Part shown: positions 47,495 to 53,765 of the stretch, piece by piece
Layout: each line of letters starts with the position of its first letter
Numbering within the stretch: the stretch's first letter is position 1
Origin: JAGOQQ01 sp031973235
GTDB lineage: Bacteria > Patescibacteriota > Minisyncoccia > Phycocordibacterales > UBA9973
Length of the DNA stretch: 53,765 nt
NCBI GenBank assembly: GCA_031973235.1
Contig: DALYDM010000002.1
Coordinates: 1 to 53,765 of the forward strand
Direction of reading: 5' to 3'
The notes under the pieces: model-generated
What the model was told of the DNA's origin: nothing
Seen by the model: only the letters and a program-made list of their open reading frames with translations
Database searches by the model: none
Made by a program: the position numbers and the translations under genes

Positions 47495-47526
47495 ATAAAA
47501 AAAGCGCCATATGGCGCTTTTTTTAT
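47495..47526. terminator. Perfect 32-nt palindromic terminator
   Basis: A 16-bp perfect inverted repeat with no spacer, an A7 and a T7 flanking GCGCCATATGGCGC. It serves the 46951 gene and the leftward rpmB. Confidence 0.9.
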
Positions 47527-47535
47527 TGAATAGTG

Positions 47536-47781
47536 TTACTTAATTATTCCAGCTTTTTTAAGAGTCGCATATGCACCATTCTTACTTAGAGTTTTGATTG
47601 CTCGAGTTGAAACAGTCAATGTAAATGTTTTTTTGAGCTCAGGAACGTAGATACGCTTAGTTTGAAGGTTTGGATATTTTCGGCGTGTTTCGCAAGGATT
47701 AAACTTGGTAGCACGAACACGATTGGAGTACGCTCCAGCAACAACTGATTTTTTTCCTGTAATTTCGCAGACTTTTGCCAT
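47536..47781 (-). CDS. rpmB: 50S ribosomal protein L28
   Basis: An 81-residue L28. The start AKVCEITGKKSVVAGAYSNR matches the family (c.ltGk.p..Gn..Sh), followed by RRKYPNLQTKRIYV (family r...pNlq..r..) and LTVSTRAIKTLSKNG (family v.vs.ralr.i.k.G). The usual CxxC zinc ligands are reduced to Cys5 and one later Cys (NPCETRRK). Monocistronic; usual partner rpmG is not adjacent. Confidence 0.95.
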   Translation of the reverse strand: MAKVCEITGKKSVVAGAYSNRVRATKFNPCETRRKYPNLQTKRIYVPELKKTFTLTVSTRAIKTLSKNGAYATLKKAGIIK

Positions 47782-47840
47782 AAAATATATGTATTAAAAA
47801 TGTAAAGTCATGGTATCATATATTCCATAACAACGCAAGA

Positions 47841-48479
47841 ATGTATCCTATGCCCATTATCGATTCAATTTTTTATATAATCATATTGATTTTCTCAATA
47901 GTCATTCATGAAGTGGCGCATGGCTACATTGCGTATCGCTTTGGAGATATGACCGCAAAGGAGCAGGGCAGGCTTACACTCAATCCCCTCTCTCATCTAG
48001 AGTGGTTTGGGTCAGTGATTCTACCAGGTATATTGATTCTTTCAGGAACCGGGTTTGTCTTTGGGTGGGCAAAGCCAGTACCATTTAATCCATTACGTTT
48101 AAAAAATCAACGTTCGGGGACTCTTGCCGTTGCATCTGCGGGAATTGTAGTAAATTTATTTATAGCAACTTTTTTTGGGTTGCTTATGCGAATATTTGTT
48201 GGTCAGGGTGTGCTTGATGTCACGTCAAGTACATATGCAATACTTCAGGTGATTGTGTTTCTCAATTTGGTGCTCGCATTATTTAATTTGATGCCTATAC
48301 CGCCTCTAGATGGATCAAAAATTTTATTTTCACTTTTAGGTGAAAAATTTAGAAGATATGAATATGTGACAGAAAAATATTCACTTGTACTGCTATTGAT
48401 ATTTGTCTTTTTCATTTGGAGATTTATAACACCAATTCTTTTCTCTCTTTTTTCGCTAATTACGGGTCAGTCATTTTAA
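47841..48479 (+). CDS. Site-2 protease family membrane metalloprotease (M50)
   Basis: A 212-residue polytopic intramembrane protease. The zinc motif HEVAHG (His23, Glu24, His27) lies in the first helix region. The third ligand is in LMPIPPLDGSKILF (family NPDG-like PPLDG.ki). Helices at about 8-25, 65-90, 95-115, 130-150 and 180-205 fit the short bacterial S2P branch without PDZ domains. Substrates may be membrane regulators or signal-peptide remnants; none is indicated by the neighbours. ATG 47841 or ATG 47850 is possible. Confidence 0.9.
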   Translation: MYPMPIIDSIFYIIILIFSIVIHEVAHGYIAYRFGDMTAKEQGRLTLNPLSHLEWFGSVILPGILILSGTGFVFGWAKPVPFNPLRLKNQRSGTLAVASAGIVVNLFIATFFGLLMRIFVGQGVLDVTSSTYAILQVIVFLNLVLALFNLMPIPPLDGSKILFSLLGEKFRRYEYVTEKYSLVLLLIFVFFIWRFITPILFSLFSLITGQSF

Positions 48480-48496
48480 ATCCACTGAGAATAGCA

Positions 48497-48505
48497 TGAT
48501 ATACT
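48497..48505 (+). promoter_or_regulatory. Extended -10 box for leaderless 48512 gene
   Basis: TGATATACT ends exactly 6 nt before the ATG at 48512, the same arrangement as tpiA. Confidence 0.65.
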
Positions 48506-48511
48506 AGGTTT

Positions 48512-51500
48512 ATGATGATGTTTCGTTTTGCTAAATATACTAAAATAGCAGTACTATTTTTCTGGCTCGCTTTGCCTGTGATGAATGTATTAGCACTTGG
48601 CGGAAATTTTCAACCTGAAAATACTTTTGTCGACTCTTTGTATGACACAAACGGAATTGTTGCAAGTAGTAACGATACTGCGATTGATACAGTGAATCAT
48701 AGATTTTTTGTTGCTGACAAGGAAAATAATCGTGTGCTTGTGTACAATCTTGATGCAAGTAATGAATTCATTGATCGTGTTGCCGATAATGTTCTTGGTC
48801 AGGCAAATTTCTATCAAAATTCGCCTGGAACTACAAATAAAAAGATGAATGAACCATCGAGTGTTGAAATCGATTTGGTACATAATAGGCTTTTTGTTGC
48901 CGACTCAGAAAATCACCGCGTGCTTGTTTTTGATGTTACTACCGTTACCAATGCTGAATCTGCGGTGTATGTACTTGGGCAGCCAGATTTTACGACAAGT
49001 TCATCAGGTGTTTCAGACTCTAAAATGGATACACCAGAAGGTCTTGCGTATGACTCTGCTCGAGACTATTTGTTTGTTTCCGATAGTGCAAATCTTCGTG
49101 TAAGTGTTTTTGACATGAGTCATGTTGCCAATGGTGATTCATATATAAATGTGTTAGGTACGCCGTTTACATCAGGATTAAATGACACCACTTTTGCAGG
49201 CTTGTTTGGTTTATTTTATGAAGCTAAAAATCAACTATTGTATGTAGCTGATGGAGTAAATAATCGTGTACTTGTGTTTGATCTTGTATCAATAACAAAC
49301 AGTGAACCTGCTTCTCATGTGCTGTGTCAATCTGATATGGTCACAAACACTAGTGGAACTACTGCCTCAATGTGCTCATTTCCGTCGTCTATAGTTGGTG
49401 ATACACAAAATGGTACATATGTGTATGTTGGTGATGCTGGAAATGCTCGAGTATTGAAATTTGATATCAATGTGCTTACTGATGGTGAGTCAGCGGTGAG
49501 TGTGCTTGGTCAACCAGATTTTATTTCTAATTCTCAAAACGTAACTCAGTCCGGTTTAAGTTCAGCGGAGGGATTGTCTATTCTTCCAGACTCGACGTTG
49601 TATGTATCTGATTCATTAGCACACCGAACAATGATTTTCGATGTTACTGCAATTACTGATGGAGAAAATGCAGCTGATGGATTAGGTCACTTAGACAGTA
49701 ATGGTGATATGGACTTTTCTCTGTCATCTAGTCCCGCACTTTCAAATGACACTCTTGGTCCAGGTGGTGAGGGAGGGCTTGCATTTTCTTCGGATAGTGG
49801 GTATTTGTATGTCGCTGACTCCTCCTTTAATCGCGTACTTGCATATGGAACAACCGATGGATTGATTACAAGCGAAGTAACTACCTTGGCTATTGGTCAG
49901 CCAAGCATGATTTCAATTAGTGCTTCGACTTCAGACACAGGATTAAGTGCTCCAGTTGATGTTGCAGTAGATGCTTTAAATAATGTATATGTGGCAGACA
50001 GTGCAAATAATCGTGTGTTGGTTTTTGATGTTGCATCGATTGGTGGGGGAAGTGGCGCAAGTGCGATTCATGTATTGGGACAGCCAGATTTTACAAGTAG
50101 TACAAATGCATTGTCTCAAGAAGGATTGAGTGTCCCTGTCTCTGTTGAGGTTGATAAAGAAAATAATCTACTTTATGTAGCGGATAGTCAAAATCATCGC
50201 ATTGTTGTGTATGATATTGCGAGTATTTCTGATGGAGAATCCGCTATTGCCGTCTTGGGACAGCCAGATTTTGTTACCGATGATGGATTAGTGACAAATC
50301 AGCATTCTGTTTCTTATGTGCGTGGACTGTCTCTTGATTCTTTGAATCAGCTTTTGTATGTAGCAGATGACAGTCGCGTGCTCGTGTTTGATGTAAATAC
50401 TTTAACAAACGGAGAAGATGCCGTGGCTGTATTGGGTGCACCTGATTACACGGATTCATCTGAGAGTGTGGCACAAGATGATTTTTCAAACGTATATGAC
50501 GTCGCATACGATAAAGACGCAAAGGTGTTGTATACAGTCGAAACTGGAAGTAATCGTGTACTTGCATTTGATGTAGCAACAATTGAAAACGGAGAAAGTG
50601 CAACGGGTGTTATTGGACAAGTTGATTTTGTGTCATCTACAAGTACAACAGAAACTGATGGTTTTGATTTTCCTGTATCTGTTTCATTTGATGAAATCAC
50701 TCGACGACTTTATGTAAGAGATAGTAATAATAATCGTGTTGCAATATACGTAATTCCTACATTGGTGACTACAAGTATTACTTCTGTTGCTACTGTTGGA
50801 CAATCATATTCTCAGACTCTTACTTCTTCAGATACACAAGGAGATCCTTCTCTTGAAACAGTATCAGGTTCTTTACCTGACGGAGTGGAAATATTAGGAA
50901 TGCAATTGTCTGGTGTTCCCACAACCGCAGGGTCGTATACATTTACACTACGAGTTGCAGATGGAGTTTCCCCTGGCGACATATATTCAAATCAAAAAAC
51001 ATTTTCAATTGTAGTGGGTAATGCAAGTTCAAGTGGTGGTGGTGGAAGTAGTGGGTCAATTCCGTATGCATGTAATGATGATATTGATAACGATGGCGAT
51101 GGTTCTATTGATTATCCTTTTGATGTTGGGTGCGATTCGTACTCGGATACTTCTGAATTTAATACTAATGTCCCATCATTATTTGCATGTAATGATGCAA
51201 GTGATAATGATGGTGATGGTTTTGTTGACATGTCGGATCCTGGATGTTTGTCGCCGTTTGACAATGATGAATTTAATTCACAAGTAGTATTTCCTGCGTG
51301 TAATGACGGTATCGATAATGATGGTGATGGAAAAATTGACTTTCAGGCAGGGTCTAATGGTGATCCAGGATGTATTTCACCATTTGATTCAAGTGAGCAA
51401 AACTCTATATCAACAAATGAACCACCAGAAGATGAAAACACAGATGTGACGACACCACCTGATACAAATGGAGGTTCTGAGTCAGAAAATCCTGTAGATA

Positions 51501-52666
51501 GCACTGAAACAGAACCTGTTTCAACAATTTCGACTCCTCCAGAAGATGATATTGATCAAATACTCGGGACAACCGATCGGTGTGATTACGAACTTCCTCC
51601 AAATGCGTCGGTTGTGACAGTGATTCAAAACGAGATAGTACACACCTTTTGTGTTGTGCGTGAAGTTGTTGATACCACCTACACTCAGATAGAAAGCGTA
51701 TTATCATATCCTGGAACAAATCCTCTTGCACAAATTATTGCAGTTGTAGGGTTGGTAATGGGTGCATTGTTTACAATTACTCCAACACTGTTTCTCAATC
51801 CATTTTCGTTTACAGAAGTAGTGTTTATTCCGTATAGAATTTGGACATTGATACTCAATGCATTTGGCCTAAAGAAGAGAAACCGTCCATGGGGGACAGT
51901 GTATGATTCAGTAACCAAGCAGCCACTTGATCCTGTGATTGTGTCTCTCTATGACATGCAAGGCACTGAAGTCGCAACATCTATTACTGATATGGATGGA
52001 CGGTATGGATTTCTCGTTCCCCCCGGAACATACAGAATGGTTGCAAAAAAGACTCATTATCAATTTCCATCGATCAAGCTCGCAGGGAAAACTCGAGATG
52101 AGTTGTATCTTGACCTGTATTATGGAACAGAAATTGAGGTTAAGTCGCAAGGTGATGTGCTTATTAAAAACATCCCACTTGATCCAGTAGGTTTTGACTG
52201 GAATGAATTTGCAAAAAGAGATCAAAAACTTATGCGATTTTTCTCAAAAAAGGATTTGGTTGTCGCACGAATTTCTGATGCATTCTTTGGAATTGGTTTC
52301 TTGTTTTCAATAGTGGCACTTTTGACTGGTCCAACATTCTACAATATTTTCATTTTTGCTACATACATATTCTTTATGATTGTTCGCGAAACAGGAGTTT
52401 CTCGAAAAGCTTTCGGAAGTGTGAAATCACAAGATGGGACACCATTACCTTTTGCAATCCTTCGAATATTCACGGCTGGGTCTGATACGGAAGTTGCTCA
52501 TAAGGTCACAAATGATCTTGGAAAATATTTCTGCCTTATTCAAAACGGTGAATACTATTTTACAGTCGAAAAGAAGAATAGTGATGAATCCTATACAAAA
52601 GTTTACACATCTCCACGTGTTGAAGTGAAAAATGGTCTTATTAGAGAAAAGGTTACCCTCGGGTAA
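48512..52666 (+). CDS. Large NHL-repeat membrane protein with Ca-loop repeats and regulatory-like domains
   Basis: A 1384-residue exported membrane protein with signal peptide AVLFFWLALPVMNVLA. Residues of about 35-750 form NHL/beta-propeller repeats built on the pattern V.DS.NHRV.VFD and VLGQPDF, repeated many times. A cadherin/Ig-like domain follows (about 755-850), then three Asp-rich units of type CNDxIDNDGDGxxD (about 855-975), each likely a calcium loop closed by cysteines. A Thr/Pro/Glu linker comes next, then a membrane helix (about 1072-1100), a carboxypeptidase-regulatory-like domain (WGTVYDSVTKQPLDPVIV), a helical hairpin in the membrane (about 1245-1290), and a second such domain at the end. 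Probably an anchored surface platform. Its stop lies in a palindromic terminator. Confidence 0.8.
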   Translation: MMMFRFAKYTKIAVLFFWLALPVMNVLALGGNFQPENTFVDSLYDTNGIVASSNDTAIDTVNHRFFVADKENNRVLVYNLDASNEFIDRVADNVLGQANFYQNSPGTTNKKMNEPSSVEIDLVHNRLFVADSENHRVLVFDVTTVTNAESAVYVLGQPDFTTSSSGVSDSKMDTPEGLAYDSARDYLFVSDSANLRVSVFDMSHVANGDSYINVLGTPFTSGLNDTTFAGLFGLFYEAKNQLLYVADGVNNRVLVFDLVSITNSEPASHVLCQSDMVTNTSGTTASMCSFPSSIVGDTQNGTYVYVGDAGNARVLKFDINVLTDGESAVSVLGQPDFISNSQNVTQSGLSSAEGLSILPDSTLYVSDSLAHRTMIFDVTAITDGENAADGLGHLDSNGDMDFSLSSSPALSNDTLGPGGEGGLAFSSDSGYLYVADSSFNRVLAYGTTDGLITSEVTTLAIGQPSMISISASTSDTGLSAPVDVAVDALNNVYVADSANNRVLVFDVASIGGGSGASAIHVLGQPDFTSSTNALSQEGLSVPVSVEVDKENNLLYVADSQNHRIVVYDIASISDGESAIAVLGQPDFVTDDGLVTNQHSVSYVRGLSLDSLNQLLYVADDSRVLVFDVNTLTNGEDAVAVLGAPDYTDSSESVAQDDFSNVYDVAYDKDAKVLYTVETGSNRVLAFDVATIENGESATGVIGQVDFVSSTSTTETDGFDFPVSVSFDEITRRLYVRDSNNNRVAIYVIPTLVTTSITSVATVGQSYSQTLTSSDTQGDPSLETVSGSLPDGVEILGMQLSGVPTTAGSYTFTLRVADGVSPGDIYSNQKTFSIVVGNASSSGGGGSSGSIPYACNDDIDNDGDGSIDYPFDVGCDSYSDTSEFNTNVPSLFACNDASDNDGDGFVDMSDPGCLSPFDNDEFNSQVVFPACNDGIDNDGDGKIDFQAGSNGDPGCISPFDSSEQNSISTNEPPEDENTDVTTPPDTNGGSESENPVDSTETEPVSTISTPPEDDIDQILGTTDRCDYELPPNASVVTVIQNEIVHTFCVVREVVDTTYTQIESVLSYPGTNPLAQIIAVVGLVMGALFTITPTLFLNPFSFTEVVFIPYRIWTLILNAFGLKKRNRPWGTVYDSVTKQPLDPVIVSLYDMQGTEVATSITDMDGRYGFLVPPGTYRMVAKKTHYQFPSIKLAGKTRDELYLDLYYGTEIEVKSQGDVLIKNIPLDPVGFDWNEFAKRDQKLMRFFSKKDLVVARISDAFFGIGFLFSIVALLTGPTFYNIFIFATYIFFMIVRETGVSRKAFGSVKSQDGTPLPFAILRIFTAGSDTEVAHKVTNDLGKYFCLIQNGEYYFTVEKKNSDESYTKVYTSPRVEVKNGLIREKVTLG

Positions 52667-52672
52667 CCTTTT
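52647..52672 (+). terminator. Terminator containing the stop codon of the 48512 gene
   Basis: A 12-bp perfect stem (52647-52658 with 52661-52672). The TAA at 52664-52666 lies in the right arm. Confidence 0.85.
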
Positions 52673-52754
52673 GAGGTATATGTGCCCTTGCGTTTTTTGG
52701 GCCAGTATAGTACAGTGTGTGGACTAGTCATTTCATGGCTATTTTATTTATATT

Positions 52755-53174
52755 ATGCCTACAATCAATCAACTCGTACGAAAAAATCGAAAGAAAACTG
52801 CTCGCCGTTCAAAGGCAGTGGCTCTTGCGCGTGGAATGAATACAATCCACAACAAACCAGTATTTTATCCATCTCCATTTAAGCGTGGTGTGTGTACAAA
52901 GGTTTCAACAACTACACCAAAGAAGCCAAACTCTGCGCTTCGAAAAATCGCTCGTGTTCGACTTACAAACGGAATGGAAGTAACAGCATATATTCCAGGA
53001 GAAGGACACAACCTGCAAGAACACTCAGTAGTAATGCTACGAGGTGGTCGTGTGAAGGACTTGATTGGAGTACGATACCATATCATTCGAGGACGACTTG
53101 ATGCTTCTGGAGTTGAAAAGCGACGACAGTCACGATCACTCTATGGTAACAAGCGACCAAAGGCTAAATCATAA
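52755..53174 (+). CDS. rpsL: 30S ribosomal protein S12
   Basis: A 139-residue S12, a core decoding-centre protein. Conserved blocks: MPTINQLVRKNRKKTARRSK at the start, RGVCTKVSTTTPKKPNSALRK (family kRGvCtrv.T.tPKKPNSAlRK), IPGEGHNLQEHSVVMLRGGR, and VRYHIIRGRLDASGV. The Lys of TPKKPNS, the site linked to streptomycin resistance when changed, is wild type. A TATAGT-like box lies about 50 nt upstream. It is first in an rpsL-rpsG unit; no rpoC is visible just upstream. Confidence 0.98.
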   Translation: MPTINQLVRKNRKKTARRSKAVALARGMNTIHNKPVFYPSPFKRGVCTKVSTTTPKKPNSALRKIARVRLTNGMEVTAYIPGEGHNLQEHSVVMLRGGRVKDLIGVRYHIIRGRLDASGVEKRRQSRSLYGNKRPKAKS

Positions 53175-53197
53175 TTTCACTATTAGTTAGAAATGTA

Positions 53198-53285
53198 TCC
53201 CGAAAGATTTCCTGAGTTGTTCCACTTTCGGGAACCAACACGTAATTTATTTACATAAGAGTTATCCGGTTAGCGCGGGGTACTC
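53198..53285 (+). ncRNA. Structured rpsL-rpsG intercistronic region (possible S7 regulatory site)
   Basis: The 121-nt spacer holds two stems. The first pairs TCCCGAAAG (53198-53206) with CTTTCGGGA (53225-53233) over 9 bp without a T tail. The second (53259-53267 with 53278-53285) pairs GAGT/ACTC plus ATCC/GGGT with one bulge and ends 10 nt before the rpsG ATG. In Escherichia coli, S7 binds the S12-S7 spacer to control the str operon; this spacer is a natural candidate for a similar role, by inference only. Confidence 0.45.
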
Positions 53286-53295
53286 ATTCAAAAGA

Positions 53296-53765
53296 ATGCG
53301 AAGAAAAGTAAAAAATCGAAATATGCCGGGCCCAGATCCATTGTACAATTCTGAAAGACTTCAGAAATTCATCAACAATGTTATGTGGGACGGGAAAAAG
53401 ACTGCTGCCTCAAAGGTGGTCTATGGTGCATTTGATATAATCAAAGAAAAGACAGCAAATCCCAATCCTCTAGAAATATTTGATCTTGCTATCAAAAACG
53501 CATCTCCAGTAATGGAGGTACGCTCACGAAGAATTGGAGGTGCAAACTACCAGGTTCCTCGAGAAGTTCGACCAGAACGACGACTTGCGCTTGCAACACG
53601 ATGGATAGTCGGTGCAGCACGAAGTGGAAAAGGACGACCTATGGCAGTGAAGCTTGCAGACGAACTCATTGCAGCATCAAAAGGTGAAGGAGCAGCTGTA
53701 AAGAAACGAGACGATACTCACAAAATGGCAGAATCAAACAAAGCGTTCGCACACTTTGCTTGGTA
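53296..53765 (+). CDS. rpsG: 30S ribosomal protein S7 (3' end beyond window)
   Basis: The frame is open to the end of the window: 156 complete codons, no stop yet. It starts MRRKVKNRNMPGPDPLYNSE and continues through FINNVMWDGKKTAASKVVY (family f.n.lM.dGKks.A..i.y), SPVMEVRSRRIGGANYQVP (family .P..ev..rrvGGatyqvP) and RRLALATRWIVGAARSGKG. S7 nucleates the 30S head. It is cotranscribed with rpsL through a 121-nt structured spacer. The start has weak purine-rich sequence AAAAGA just upstream. Confidence 0.96.
   Translation, partial: MRRKVKNRNMPGPDPLYNSERLQKFINNVMWDGKKTAASKVVYGAFDIIKEKTANPNPLEIFDLAIKNASPVMEVRSRRIGGANYQVPREVRPERRLALATRWIVGAARSGKGRPMAVKLADELIAASKGEGAAVKKRDDTHKMAESNKAFAHFAW

Noticed and set aside
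1..53765. Recoding of UGA, as in some other CPR lineages
   Set aside because: Conserved genes read without internal UGA, and several genes end in UGA (for example 9387 and 33003).

Overview
The window is an AT-rich bacterial chromosome segment that reads with the standard code. It looks like a member of the Patescibacteria (Candidate Phyla Radiation), probably Parcubacteria-like. That assignment is inference. It rests on a trigger factor without its PPIase domain, a ComEC split into permease and metallo-beta-lactamase genes, tpiA-pgk housekeeping beside a type IV pilus block, repeats of the GYAWS..IGWI kind in a secreted protein, very large surface proteins with Fn3/Ig/NHL modules, and many one-pass membrane proteins of no known family. 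No rRNA, phage, insertion sequence or CRISPR array is visible. Two runs of N (22902-23082 and 43999-44008) are assembly gaps, and each falls inside a gene.

Layout. 1-5.4 kb: the end of a GerMN-domain protein, a divergent CCA-transferase-like protein, a fatty-acid desaturase, tRNA-Pro with a duplicated 3' half, a macro-domain protein, tRNA-Gly and HU. 5.5-10.5 kb: a membrane-anchored glycosidase, two small exported proteins and a deoxyhypusine-synthase-like enzyme. 10.5-19.7 kb: RNase Y, ClpP, a lipoprotein, two membrane microproteins, acidic membrane-anchored proteins, trigger factor, pyrophosphatase, and NusA behind a structured leader. 19.8-31.0 kb: a secreted-protein operon, then pilB, pilC and three pilin-like genes. 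31.0-35.6 kb: tpiA-pgk, a 34-residue membrane peptide, a HIT protein and recJ. 35.8-43.1 kb: two proteins with type IX secretion (T9SS) C-terminal sorting domains and a 1675-residue multidomain exoprotein. 43.1-53.8 kb: RNase HI, comEC, SOD, the detached ComEC metallo-beta-lactamase, L28, an M50 protease, a 1384-residue NHL-repeat membrane protein, and rpsL-rpsG running off the end.

How it fits together. The coherent theme is the cell surface: pilus motor and platform, large pilin-like proteins, DNA uptake (ComEC and its MBL partner), extracellular glycosidases and adhesin-like giants. This suits a small cell living attached to, or scavenging from, other cells. Several genes (8697, 9387, 13044, 35806, 37079) look Bacteroidetes-like by signal peptide, lipobox, T9SS sorting domain or family, yet several carry ordinary sigma70-type promoters and are interspersed with CPR-like genes. 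Lateral acquisition is the simplest reading.

Gene expression has two marked habits. Many -10 boxes lie exactly 6 nt before the start codon, which implies leaderless mRNAs. Most terminators are long perfect palindromes whose A and T tracts are mirrored, and they often contain the stop codon of the upstream gene. The strongest candidates for something undescribed are the long hairpin leader of nusA, the T9SS-type proteins in a presumed CPR genome, and the tiny membrane peptides each with its own consensus promoter.
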